In this document: one piece after another, positions 44,731 through 52,994 of the stretch
Layout: each line of letters opens with the position of its first letter
Position numbering within the stretch: position 1 is the stretch's first letter
DNA from: a bacterium
GTDB lineage: Bacteria; Spirochaetota; UBA4802; UBA5550
NCBI GenBank assembly: GCA_024224995.1
Contig: JAAENB010000039.1
Location: 1-52,994 of the forward strand
DNA: 52,994 bases
Direction of reading: 5' to 3'
Program-made: the position numbers and the translations under genes
The notes under the pieces: generated by a model
Seen by the model: only the letters and a program-made list of their open reading frames with translations
What the model was told of the DNA's origin: nothing
The model's database searches: none

Positions 44731-47565
44731 ATGAAAAAATACTCCTATATTATTGTTTTATGCGCACTGCTGTCGGCGGCTTTTATTTCCGGAAACTGCG
44801 CCAAAGAAAAAAAAATCGATATTCTTTCCGTGGAAGAACGGGAATGGCTCGAGCAAAACGCTGACTCAATCAATGTCCCTATTGGATTACATGCCCCGCC
44901 CAACGCCTTTTACAATAAAAAGGGTGAATATGCGGGGATTGCCGTGGACTACCTCCTTCTTATTGAAAAAAAAATAAATGCCGGGTTTAAACGGCTTCCA
45001 GTTAAAACCTGGACGGAATTTATGAACACCTTTTCTCAGGGAACCGGGCATATTCATATGGGCCTGGCGCAAACCCCTGAGCGGTCTAAAACATTTCTTT
45101 TTACCCAGCCCTTTCTTGAATTCCCCTATGTCATTGTTGTCAGTCGCGAAATAACAGGGCAGCTCACCCTGGATAAAATGAGAGGGATGAAGATCGCGGT
45201 AGTGAAAGGATACGCAATTGAAAATTTTATCCGGAAAAAATACAATTATCTCACTATCAGCCCTACTCTCAACAACCTTACGGGGTTACGAGATGTTTCT
45301 TTTGGCAAAGTAGACGCGATGGTAATAAATATTTCTTATGCCAGTTATATAATAGAAAAAGAAGGTATTGCCAATCTTCGTATTGCCGGTGATAGCGGGT
45401 ATCTCAATAGTCTTTCTATCGCAACCCCTATTTATAAACCAATGCTCAATTCCATTCTCAAAAAAGCCCTGGCATCTATTAGCAAAGAAGAGGCCAACAA
45501 TATCTACCGGAAATGGGTTAAGCTGGAACGCGACGCGTTTTATTTAAATAAAAAATTCCTCATTGCCTTTTTTTCTATCCTGGGTATTGTCCTGGTTGTT
45601 ATTGGTGTTATCCTCACCTGGAACAGAACGCTCAGAAAAACAGTTGCTTACCGAACGCTTGAATTAAAAAAATCGGAAGAAAAATTCCGGGGCATTTTCG
45701 AGAATGCCATCAATGGCATTTTCCAGTTCTCTCTCGAAGGGAATCTCATTACTGCGAATCCCTCCCTGGCACGCATATTCGGATACGCGTCCCCCGAAAA
45801 AATGACAGACGCCATTAATAATGCCTCAAAACAGATATTTACCAACCAGCAAGATGTCGATTCTATCCGGTTTCTTATTCGAGAACAGGGTTTCATTACA
45901 GATTTCGAAACAGAATGCATCAGGAAAAACAATAGTACCTTTACTGTTTGCATCAATTCTTATTCCATCACGGATGAAAGCGGAAAACCGCTTTATCTCG
46001 AAGGTATCCTGGAAGATATTACGGAAAAAAAAGCTTCAAAAACATTAAAACTGGCGCGCGACGCGGCTGAAGCTTCAACCAGGGCAAAAAGTGAATTTCT
46101 TGCCAGTATGAGCCATGAAATAAGAACCCCCATGAATGCCATTCTCGGTTTTTCAGAATTACTGGAATCCAAAATAAAGGACCCGCAGCTTGCTGAATAT
46201 ATCTCCGCTATTCTATCGAGCGGAAAAACGCTGCTAAACATTATCAATGATATTCTTGATCTTTCTAAAATTGAAGCCGGCCGTATAGAGCTTCAGTACA
46301 GTTCCGTGAACATACACTCTATTGCTAAAGGAATTAAGCAGGTATTTTCCATGAAATTGAATGAAAAAGATCTCGATTTCAGGATCAATATTGACCCCTC
46401 TTTACCCGAAGGGTTATTGCTCGACGAAGTCCGCCTGCACCAGGTTCTTTTTAATATTGTTGGAAATGCCATTAAGTTTACGGAGGCAGGGCATATAACC
46501 CTGTCCGTTCAAAAATTGGATATACTCAATCACGGCAGCATCATTGACGTTATCCTGTCAATTGAAGATACGGGTATTGGTATAGCGAAAGACCAGAAAG
46601 GTCTTGTTTTTGAACCGTTCCGGCAGCAGAAAGGACAACGAGTATCCCAGTACGGCGGTACAGGGCTGGGCCTTGCTATTAGCAAACGGCTGGTTGAACT
46701 AATGGGTGGAGAGATCAGCCTGGAGAGTGAAGCGGGCAAAGGAAGCACGTTTACTATCACTATTAAAGATGCGGCAGTTGCGGCAGTTAAAGATACCCCT
46801 GAATCTACCAATAAAATTAACAGGGAGGCAATTCAATTTGAGAAAGCATCCATCCTTATTGTTGACGATATTGATTATAACAGGACTCTTTTAAAAGGCT
46901 TCCTGGACTTCCCCAACCTTACACTCATAGAAGCGTCTAACGGCAAAATCGCTGTTGACTCAGCGAAGCAGAACCAGCCCACCCTGGTATTGATGGATAT
47001 CAAAATGCCCGAGATGGACGGGTACGAAGCTATTACCGTATTTAAAACAAATATGGAACTTAAGGATATTCCTGTTATTGCAGTTACTGCTTCGGCAATG
47101 AAAAGCGATGAAAAAAAGATTCACCAGCTGGGTTTTGCCGATTATTTAAGGAAGCCGGTTAGCATGAACGACCTGGTACAGGCTGTTCTTCCGTTCCTGC
47201 CCCATACCCTTTCCCGGGACGCATTTCCCCTGAAGAAACAATTAGCGGATGCCAAAAAAGACTCTTTTCTTAAAATTGAAGCAAACGCTCTTTCCGGGGA
47301 AGTTAAAGCAAAACTTCCCGAACTGGCCGCGATTCTTGAAAACGAATGGATACCTGCGTGGACAATTGCCCGAAAAAATTTTATTATCGACAAAATCCGG
47401 GGCTTTGCCGGGGAAGTTGAAAAACTTGGAATAGAATTCGGATTTGATCCACTCGTAGACTGGAGTCTTCTTTTAAAAAGCCAGGCTCAAACCTTTGACG
47501 TTGAAAAAATTACCGACACACTCGATTATTTCCCGGAACTGGTGAAAAAAATTAAAGAGATTTAA
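44731..47565 (+). CDS. BvgS-like hybrid histidine kinase with SBP_bac_3 sensor
   Basis: A lipoprotein-like or cleaved signal (SAAFISGNC) is followed by a periplasmic solute-binding domain of the SBP_bac_3 type (about 35-265), one membrane helix (about 275-295), PAS (about 315-430), HisKA with His about 462 (MSHEIRTPMNAILGF), HATPase (GTGLGLAISKRL) and REC with Asp about 756 (VLMDIKMPEMDGYE). The last 100 residues match the Hpt-like tail of the 8735 kinase in place and shape (FAGEVEKLGIEFG), but Gly replaces His, so this tail cannot take phosphate. Output must pass to another Hpt or a separate regulator. It begins an operon with an LpoB-like lipoprotein and a DUF2207 protein. Confidence 0.93.
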   Translation: MKKYSYIIVLCALLSAAFISGNCAKEKKIDILSVEEREWLEQNADSINVPIGLHAPPNAFYNKKGEYAGIAVDYLLLIEKKINAGFKRLPVKTWTEFMNTFSQGTGHIHMGLAQTPERSKTFLFTQPFLEFPYVIVVSREITGQLTLDKMRGMKIAVVKGYAIENFIRKKYNYLTISPTLNNLTGLRDVSFGKVDAMVINISYASYIIEKEGIANLRIAGDSGYLNSLSIATPIYKPMLNSILKKALASISKEEANNIYRKWVKLERDAFYLNKKFLIAFFSILGIVLVVIGVILTWNRTLRKTVAYRTLELKKSEEKFRGIFENAINGIFQFSLEGNLITANPSLARIFGYASPEKMTDAINNASKQIFTNQQDVDSIRFLIREQGFITDFETECIRKNNSTFTVCINSYSITDESGKPLYLEGILEDITEKKASKTLKLARDAAEASTRAKSEFLASMSHEIRTPMNAILGFSELLESKIKDPQLAEYISAILSSGKTLLNIINDILDLSKIEAGRIELQYSSVNIHSIAKGIKQVFSMKLNEKDLDFRINIDPSLPEGLLLDEVRLHQVLFNIVGNAIKFTEAGHITLSVQKLDILNHGSIIDVILSIEDTGIGIAKDQKGLVFEPFRQQKGQRVSQYGGTGLGLAISKRLVELMGGEISLESEAGKGSTFTITIKDAAVAAVKDTPESTNKINREAIQFEKASILIVDDIDYNRTLLKGFLDFPNLTLIEASNGKIAVDSAKQNQPTLVLMDIKMPEMDGYEAITVFKTNMELKDIPVIAVTASAMKSDEKKIHQLGFADYLRKPVSMNDLVQAVLPFLPHTLSRDAFPLKKQLADAKKDSFLKIEANALSGEVKAKLPELAAILENEWIPAWTIARKNFIIDKIRGFAGEVEKLGIEFGFDPLVDWSLLLKSQAQTFDVEKITDTLDYFPELVKKIKEI

Positions 47566-47581
47566 AGCATGGAGATAAAAG

Positions 47582-48490
47582 ATGACGCAAGTATTCAAAA
47601 AAATATTTTTATTATCACTATCCTTTTTTTTAATACTGAGCTGCCGTAAGAACCTGAGAGATTCCCCCGGGAACTGGAAGCCCGGAGAAATAACCGCTGC
47701 GATTGAAAAAATGACCGGGGCCATGAGCGGTTTCTTAAAAGATGAATGGAAGAAGCCTGCTGTTATTGAATTTGTCGCGTTCCGGAACAGGACGACTCAG
47801 CATATTACTCAGAATAAAATTATCAATGAGCTTAAAACCGCCTGCTCCACCAGGGGTATTATTTTTAGCGGTAAAGAAAAACCTTCTCCTGTTTTTTATT
47901 TAAACGGCGATATCCGGGAGCTGGACGGCAAGTATTTTTTTATTACCATAAGACTTATTCATTGCGAGACCGGAGTTATTTCGTTCCATGAAAGAAGCAG
48001 GTTTATATACAACCAAACAGGTTCCATGGGCGTTAGCGGCAGTTCCGGATGGGGATTTAAAGAGACGATGGATACTGCTGAAAAGATGTCTCTTTCGCTG
48101 CGAGATTATTACCGGGAAAAAAAGAAAAAACCAGCCTATATTACCTTAAAAAAAATCAGGAACAGAACCGCGGAACAGTTAAACACCCGGATACTTATGG
48201 ACGAGATTGAATATCGCCTGCTCAAAAATGGCTTTCAATTGATAGATAATTCTTTAACTGAGAAAACCATTGAGGATATGAAAGCAGGAAAAGTCGCTAT
48301 AGGCCAATTAAAGTCTCCCTTTCATTACCTGTATGGAAGCATCCGGGATAATATCCGGCTTGTAAACGGAAAAAAAACGCAGTATATTATCTGCACCATG
48401 AAACTAAAAAACCTTATGAGCGGATCAATGTCATGGACCCACATGACTCAATTTCTTAAAAAGCCCCTTACGGGCGGGGCTAAATTTTAA
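47582..48490 (+). CDS. LpoB-like lipoprotein with two related domains
   Basis: The lipobox is FLILSC. Two segments look alike and resemble LpoB/PBP-activator domains: PAVIEFVAFRNRTTQHI, then FYLNGDIRELDGKYFFITIR (about 60-140), and PAYITLKKIRNRTAEQL, then YLYGSIRDNIRLVNGKKTQY (about 183-285). LpoB is an outer-membrane lipoprotein that activates PBP1b in proteobacteria; for this protein only the fold is inferred. It starts 16 bases after the kinase and ends 15 bases before the next gene, so all three are probably one transcript. Confidence 0.8.
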   Translation: MTQVFKKIFLLSLSFFLILSCRKNLRDSPGNWKPGEITAAIEKMTGAMSGFLKDEWKKPAVIEFVAFRNRTTQHITQNKIINELKTACSTRGIIFSGKEKPSPVFYLNGDIRELDGKYFFITIRLIHCETGVISFHERSRFIYNQTGSMGVSGSSGWGFKETMDTAEKMSLSLRDYYREKKKKPAYITLKKIRNRTAEQLNTRILMDEIEYRLLKNGFQLIDNSLTEKTIEDMKAGKVAIGQLKSPFHYLYGSIRDNIRLVNGKKTQYIICTMKLKNLMSGSMSWTHMTQFLKKPLTGGAKF

Positions 48491-48505
48491 ACCAGGAGTA
48501 CGATC

Positions 48506-51307
48506 ATGAAAAAATCCCTTTTACTGAACGCGATCCTTATTTTAATAATACTTGTTCTCTCCGATACCATAGCTTTAGCAAGAGCAGGCCGCGGCGGAAG
48601 TTACCGCTCTTCATCGAGCGGTTCCTCATCCTCGTACCGGTCATCTTCGAGCAGTTCATCTTCAAGCAGTTCATCATCATATAAGCCATACTCCAGCAGC
48701 TCATCGTCGAGTTCATCATCAAGCTCTTCATCGAGCAGTTCCGGATCTTCCGGCAGCTCATCATCAAGTAGTTCCTCGTCGCATGACTCCACTCCCGGTT
48801 ACACTGAATCCTATACGGTTGATTCTCTTAACACTAAAGTGAAAATAAATAAAGACGGAACAGTAAAAATACATGAAGAATATGTCGTATCCGCACTAAC
48901 TAAAGCCACACCAGGGATTTATCGCAGCCTGAAAGACCAGTTCAACCAATTAAAACTAAAGCCCAAAAGCATAAAAGTCTCGGGCGATGTAAAAGACTTC
49001 TACGCTCATGATGACTCCATTGCCCTGGAGTTTAAAAACAAATCAAAAAAGAAACAAACATTTACTCTGAGTTATACGGTTAACAATATCATCATACCTT
49101 TTTTCGACGGAGCGGCTTTTGTGTGGAAGACCAATACTCCCTATGGGTTCGACAGTGGATCTGTTGAAGTGGAGTTTCCCGCCGCTTTCACTGTTAAAAG
49201 AAAAAAAATTGTTCAATTAGGGCGAAAAAACCAGGGGAACCTGGTATCGGTAAAGAAAGAATACAGTCTACAGGGAAACAAACTGAAAGCAAATCTTCCC
49301 ACCGGCATACAAAGAGGGGAAACCCTTGAAATATTTCTTCAGTTTACTCCGGATTCTTCATTCACGAAAAACCTGAATCCCAAACCGGGAATCGTTCATA
49401 AAAAAATTGATTATACTGTTGCCGTGAATAAAAACAAAACCCTTGATTTTAAAACAATATATGAAGTGACCTCGTCAAAAACCGATCCCCTCATTCTTCT
49501 TAATCTTCCCAGGTATTTTAATTTCGCCACGGCCCTGGATAAACCGGGTGGCCCCCTGTCGGACCGGATACTTTATTCCGGGTTCGACGGTCCCTATACA
49601 ATCCAGTGGCCCTGGGAAGGAGTTAGTAGACTGGAAGACGGCGGACTTAAAAAAGATACCCCCAAAACCATAGCGATTAATTACAGCAGTCTGGGCAATT
49701 TCCATACAATAGGCAGCCATGAAATTGTAGATATAAGGGTCTTCCCCGTGGATGAATACTCTTCGCAAGCGGAAAGAGTAACCCTCCGGGTCAATTTCCC
49801 TGAGAGCATTAAACAGGATCTGGTAACGATGAAACTTTACCAGGTAAGAACTGATAGTTACAATAACTATTTCATTGAACGGGAAATGGAGGCAAAGCAG
49901 GAATGGAAAGAAAACAGTCTCATAGTCACCTATGAAAGCGGCTTTTTCCCCGGGCAGGATCTCCTGGTACGATTTATTCTTCCTTCTTCGGAATTTTCCA
50001 ATGCCGGTTTTTTCACCAGGTATTTCATGGGCCTTTCCGATACCTTTTATTTTTTTAACGGGCCCTGGCCGCCGGTAATATTTACCCTGCTGTTTTTGAT
50101 CGTTTTACTTATCGTTTATAAGATAGTACGAAAAAAATTACGCAAAGGAAAATCACCCAAAAAGTCTTCTTCGAAGAAGAAGGCTCCGAAGCGCCGGGAA
50201 AAGAGTTACGCGGAAATGATTACGGAGAACGTTAAGGAACTCGATCAGGAGTTTAACCCGGATCGGTTTGTGAGTCGAAGTATAACAATAGCTGAACGGC
50301 TGCAGGATGCCTGGAGCAGCGGAGACATGTCCCCGGTACGGAATTATGTTTCTCAGGGCATCTACAACCGGTTCCGTATACAGCTTGAGCTGATGCGTAC
50401 GGATGAAGGCGTACGCAATATCATGTCCCAATACAGTATTTCTTCGGCAAGAATTATCGACTATAATTTTTCCGAAGAGTATCTTTCACTGCATGTGATG
50501 CTCAGGGCAAGCGCGAAAGATGTAACTGTCCCTATTGATATGCCGGATGAAGAAGCCCAAAAAAAGCTGCAAAACTCCCGGCCAATAGAATTTACTGAAA
50601 TATATTCTTTTACCCGGAAGAAAAGCGCGAAGAGTAATGCTGATATTAATATGCTCAAGAATCAATGCCCATCGTGCGGAACAATTCCGGATAATTTTAG
50701 CGAGGTTAACCGCTGCGAAAGCTGCGGCGCCATTTATAATTCAGGGGAATACGACTGGGTTCTTTCGGAAATAACCCAGGAAGAAGAATGGGAAAGTCCT
50801 TCCATGCATTCGGTAGATCCGCTCAACCAGACCCAGGCGAAAAACCTGACTATCAACCGGCAAATGATCGAAGACCGGGCGTCGTACCTCTTCTGGAGAT
50901 GGATCTATGCCAGGGCACGGGGGGATAAAACCCTGGTAAACCGGGATGCCGCGGAAAAATTTTTAAATTCTTTTAATCCTTCGAAGGAGTACATCCGGGA
51001 GCCCGTTGTTGGCGCTGTAGACCTGAAAGCAATGAGTCTTGTAGAAAAAAATCAATTAAGCGCATTTGTGTTTGTAAAATGGAGTTGTTCTTTCGCGGAA
51101 AACAAGGAGCCGGAATTTCACGCGTCCCAGTTGAATATTACTATTGATGTTGGAGTAGAAAACTCATATGGATTCGCGGACCACAGCTGCGACTCCTGCG
51201 GCGGTCCCCTGCCAGAGACAGACGCGCTCAAGTGTGATTACTGCGGCGGTGATTTGCCCGTGGTTGTTAATGACTGGTTGATAGAGTCAATAAGCAATTT
51301 AGGGTAA
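48506..51307 (+). CDS. DUF2207/TIM44-like membrane protein with Ser-rich tract and zinc ribbons
   Basis: ATG with AGGAG upstream. After a signal peptide comes a Ser-rich low-complexity tract (about residues 32-95, broken only by Gly, Tyr, Arg, Lys and Pro). A DUF2207-like extracytoplasmic domain (about 97-500; VDSLNTKVKINKDGTVKIHE) and one membrane helix (about 520-540) follow, then a Lys-rich linker. The cytoplasmic part has a TIM44-like helical/beta domain (NPDRFVSRSITIAERLQDAW), zinc ribbon CPSCG/CESCG, a second TIM44-like segment and a last ribbon CDSCGGPLP/CDYCGG. Such proteins may sense or shape the envelope; the role is unknown. It is the third gene of the kinase operon. Confidence 0.85.
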   Translation: MKKSLLLNAILILIILVLSDTIALARAGRGGSYRSSSSGSSSSYRSSSSSSSSSSSSSYKPYSSSSSSSSSSSSSSSSSGSSGSSSSSSSSSHDSTPGYTESYTVDSLNTKVKINKDGTVKIHEEYVVSALTKATPGIYRSLKDQFNQLKLKPKSIKVSGDVKDFYAHDDSIALEFKNKSKKKQTFTLSYTVNNIIIPFFDGAAFVWKTNTPYGFDSGSVEVEFPAAFTVKRKKIVQLGRKNQGNLVSVKKEYSLQGNKLKANLPTGIQRGETLEIFLQFTPDSSFTKNLNPKPGIVHKKIDYTVAVNKNKTLDFKTIYEVTSSKTDPLILLNLPRYFNFATALDKPGGPLSDRILYSGFDGPYTIQWPWEGVSRLEDGGLKKDTPKTIAINYSSLGNFHTIGSHEIVDIRVFPVDEYSSQAERVTLRVNFPESIKQDLVTMKLYQVRTDSYNNYFIEREMEAKQEWKENSLIVTYESGFFPGQDLLVRFILPSSEFSNAGFFTRYFMGLSDTFYFFNGPWPPVIFTLLFLIVLLIVYKIVRKKLRKGKSPKKSSSKKKAPKRREKSYAEMITENVKELDQEFNPDRFVSRSITIAERLQDAWSSGDMSPVRNYVSQGIYNRFRIQLELMRTDEGVRNIMSQYSISSARIIDYNFSEEYLSLHVMLRASAKDVTVPIDMPDEEAQKKLQNSRPIEFTEIYSFTRKKSAKSNADINMLKNQCPSCGTIPDNFSEVNRCESCGAIYNSGEYDWVLSEITQEEEWESPSMHSVDPLNQTQAKNLTINRQMIEDRASYLFWRWIYARARGDKTLVNRDAAEKFLNSFNPSKEYIREPVVGAVDLKAMSLVEKNQLSAFVFVKWSCSFAENKEPEFHASQLNITIDVGVENSYGFADHSCDSCGGPLPETDALKCDYCGGDLPVVVNDWLIESISNLG

Positions 51308-51329
51308 AAAAATAAAAGCAATATATTAA

Positions 51330-51357
51330 AACAGGTTTCTCCGTTATGAAACCTGTT
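51330..51357. terminator. bidirectional terminator
   Basis: A 10-bp perfect stem AACAGGTTTC/GAAACCTGTT with an 8-base loop between convergent genes. The minus-strand stop lies in the loop. Confidence 0.65.
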
Positions 51358-51649
51358 CCACTTTCTTCCCGGACTTATTCATAAAAAAGAACCAGGGCAG
51401 CCCGTCCTGAGTGAGGACCGGTTCACAGGGCATATACCAGTCGCTATCCCCGTTTATGGGATCAAGCCGGGTGCAGGAACCATTAGGGCAGAGGCATTTT
51501 TTATTTTGAATTTGCTCAAAACTGGCGGATACGGCGTTAAAGTTTGATTGAACAGTTCCGGAAGAAGAACTTTCAGTTAACCAATAAAAACAATATTTTT
51601 CCGGGCAAAAATTTGACTGATAATTTCTTATTAAAGTTAAGGGGAACAT
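51344..51649 (-). CDS. small Cys-rich protein
   Basis: A longer frame opens at 51694, but the ATG at 51649 has GAGGAGG at ideal distance. The 101-residue product has paired cysteines (FCPEKYCFYW, KCLCPNGSC, MPCEP) and many aromatics, with no signal peptide or membrane helix. It may bind metal or be disulfide-rich. The family is not recognised. The strong ribosome site and terminator support a real gene. Confidence 0.55.
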   Translation of the reverse strand: MFPLTLIRNYQSNFCPEKYCFYWLTESSSSGTVQSNFNAVSASFEQIQNKKCLCPNGSCTRLDPINGDSDWYMPCEPVLTQDGLPWFFFMNKSGKKVEQVS

Positions 51650-51734
51650 TAATTTCCCTCCTCTGTGATAATTATATTTCAAAGATACTATCAAAATCAG
51701 CAGTTGGCAACCCGGCCGGACGGGTTTATTGAAA

Positions 51735-51770
51735 TTTAAGACAAAAATATCCAGACATTTTTGTCTTAAA
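51735..51770. repeat. 14-bp-arm hairpin
   Basis: Perfect arms 51735-51748 and 51757-51770 (TTTAAGACAAAAAT and its complement) with an 8-base loop, followed by an A-rich run. It lies between the Cys-rich gene and the next promoter and may be a terminator or an mRNA-stability element. Confidence 0.5.
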
Positions 51771-51851
51771 CAAAAAAATCAAATATGTCATGTTTTATAG
51801 AACGGTCCTGTTCATTGCTAAAAGTATTTATTTAGCGTTATTATTTCGCTA

Positions 51852-51880
51852 TTGACAAAATAAAATTTATTAAATATATT
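51852..51880 (+). promoter_or_regulatory. promoter of the 4Fe-4S membrane protein gene
   Basis: Consensus TTGACA, 17-base spacer, TATATT; the ATG is 34 bases downstream. Confidence 0.75.
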
Positions 51881-51914
51881 CAAAATACTGTCCAAACCAT
51901 TACTGGAAAATATT

Positions 51915-52871
51915 ATGATAAATAAAATGCTAAGGCTTTCTTTTTTCCCATTAATATTCAGGCTCATGGCCCTGGCTGTTTTTGTATTGCTTGTAATAAA
52001 CGGTCTATCCGCTACTTCCGAAGACGCGGTCTTTCTTAAAATCTTAAGAAATACCAACCTGGCCAATCTTATTGTCTGGTCCTACTGGTGGCCTTTGATC
52101 ATCGTTGCTGCTGTTATTTTCGGACGGCTCTGGTGTTTTGTTTGTCCTGTTGAGATGCTTACTTCTTTTTTCGCGAAGATCGGTCTTAAGAAAAAAAGAG
52201 CCGGGTGGCTGGAATCGGGTTGGGGCATTACTCTTTTTTATATTATCATATTGTTTGTGGGTATCCAGGGCCTGGCTGTTCACCGGGACCCTTCACGAAT
52301 GGCATGGTATCTTATTGCTATTGCCGGTGTTTCCGTTATAAGCGGTCTCATCTTTGAAAAAAATACCTTTTGCGCTTCTATCTGTCCTATTGGCCATCTT
52401 CTGGGGCTCTACGCCCGGATCTCTCCCTGGGGCTGGCGGGTAAAAGAACCGGCCATTTGCGGTTCCTGTAAAGATAAATCCTGCGTCCACAAAGACTATA
52501 CGTATAATTCTATTTCCAAAAGCTGCGGAGTATACCTGCTGCCGGAAAAGCTCGACGACAATACCGCCTGCATCCTGTGTTCCGGGTGCATGAAAGCCTG
52601 CAATAAATATAATCCCGAAAAAGTTGAAGGCAGACCAAATCCCGGGTTTCGCTATATTGGTTTCGCGAAGGACCTGTTTAAAAATAAAACACTTTCCATG
52701 GCGGAAACTTTTTTTGTGCTCATTGTTAGCGGGTTTGTTATTTATGAAATTTTATCGGAATGGAGCGGCACCAAACAAATACTAATGTTCCTTCCAAAGC
52801 TGTTAAAAAATTATTTTGATATCCATAGCCCGGTGGTTTTTGGCCTGGAAAAATCGACCATACTCTTTTAA
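51915..52871 (+). CDS. polyferredoxin-type 4Fe-4S membrane protein (NapH/NosR-like), interrupted by TAA
   Basis: This 318-residue frame has membrane helices near its start (LIFRLMALAVFVLLVI, YWWPLIIVAAVIFGRLW) and Cys-rich loops: CFVCPVE, CASICPIG, CGSCKDKSC and CILCSGCMKAC. These are the ligands of two or more [4Fe-4S] clusters in NapH/NosR/CcoG-like redox proteins. One more helix (MAETFFVLIVSGFVIYEIL) leads to KSTILF and TAA at 52869. The same frame then stays open for 41 codons to the window edge and reads as further membrane helices, so the TAA probably interrupts a longer protein. The gene is driven by a strong promoter. Confidence 0.85.
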   Translation: MINKMLRLSFFPLIFRLMALAVFVLLVINGLSATSEDAVFLKILRNTNLANLIVWSYWWPLIIVAAVIFGRLWCFVCPVEMLTSFFAKIGLKKKRAGWLESGWGITLFYIIILFVGIQGLAVHRDPSRMAWYLIAIAGVSVISGLIFEKNTFCASICPIGHLLGLYARISPWGWRVKEPAICGSCKDKSCVHKDYTYNSISKSCGVYLLPEKLDDNTACILCSGCMKACNKYNPEKVEGRPNPGFRYIGFAKDLFKNKTLSMAETFFVLIVSGFVIYEILSEWSGTKQILMFLPKLLKNYFDIHSPVVFGLEKSTILF

Positions 52872-52994
52872 CTGCTTCCCCTGTTAATTGTTTTTATCCC
52901 ATTCCTGGTTTCACGCCTGGCACGGACGGCTGTTTCATTTAAAGAATACCTGGTTAAGTATAGTATTGTACTAATCCCGGTTATGGCTGCCGCC
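52872..52994 (+). other. in-frame continuation of the 4Fe-4S gene after TAA
   Basis: The frame continues without a stop to the right window edge and encodes hydrophobic segments LLPLLIVFIPFLVSRLAR and YSIVLIPVMAAA. Both other forward frames contain stops. It appears to be the missing C-terminal membrane part of the preceding gene, but may run beyond the window. Confidence 0.6.

Noticed and set aside
48537..48792. Two minus-strand ORFs over the Ser-rich tract
   Set aside because: They are complement shadows of the serine codons, giving Met/Ser or Asp/Glu low-complexity products.

Overview
The window looks like a chromosomal segment of an AT-leaning, didermic, probably anaerobic bacterium, most likely a spirochaete (Spirochaetota) or a close relative. 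The clues are two proteins whose bodies read like spirochaete-type FlgL and FlgK, a 7TMR-DISM sensor kinase, several outer-membrane or periplasmic proteins, an oxygen-sensitive type of 2-hydroxyacyl-CoA dehydratase activase, and many signalling proteins. This assignment is inference. No rRNA, tRNA or CRISPR array was seen.

Layout. 1-8.6 kb: the 3' end of a TPR/AraC-type regulator, a lipoprotein-like alpha/beta hydrolase, an MCP-like receptor with a truncated tandem paralogue and duplicated promoter, a radical SAM/SPASM protein translationally coupled to a lipase-like hydrolase, and an exported protein. 8.7-19.3 kb: signalling block with a 7TMR-DISM hybrid kinase ending in an Hpt-like domain, a TMEM229-like membrane protein, a large protein with the architecture of animal soluble adenylyl cyclase (two cyclase domains, AAA ATPase, TPRs), a GNAT acetyltransferase and an HD-GYP response regulator. 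19.5-24.1 kb: a BASS transporter with an unusual exported N-terminal domain, then two Sec-targeted FlgL-like proteins, one of them an FlgL-FlgK chimera. 24.2-26.5 kb: YhcG-type (DUF1016) nuclease-like protein carrying an in-frame palindromic tandem repeat, plus RhuM.

26.9-33.5 kb: a giant CoA-dehydratase activase/DUF2229 protein, a DUF5683-like protein and a clostripain-family lipoprotein. 33.5-39.9 kb (minus strand): an envelope export operon read as TetR, LolA-like carrier, two FtsX-type permeases, ABC ATPase and an outer-membrane barrel, with a clear promoter and palindromic operator in front of tetR. 40.0-41.4 kb: a small operon of membrane proteins and a winged-helix regulator. 41.4-42.0 kb: a gene-free stretch with two long hairpins that have different stems but nearly the same loop, in opposite orientation. 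42.0-51.3 kb: a TetR regulator, a MACPF-like exported protein, a small membrane protein, and an apparent operon of BvgS-like hybrid kinase, LpoB-like lipoprotein and DUF2207/TIM44-like protein. 51.3-53.0 kb: a small Cys-rich protein and a polyferredoxin-type membrane protein whose frame continues beyond an in-frame TAA to the window edge.

The most unusual items are the Sec-targeted FlgL/FlgK chimeras, the paired hairpins sharing a loop, the palindromic in-gene repeat, the ADCY10-like cyclase and the interrupted Fe-S protein.
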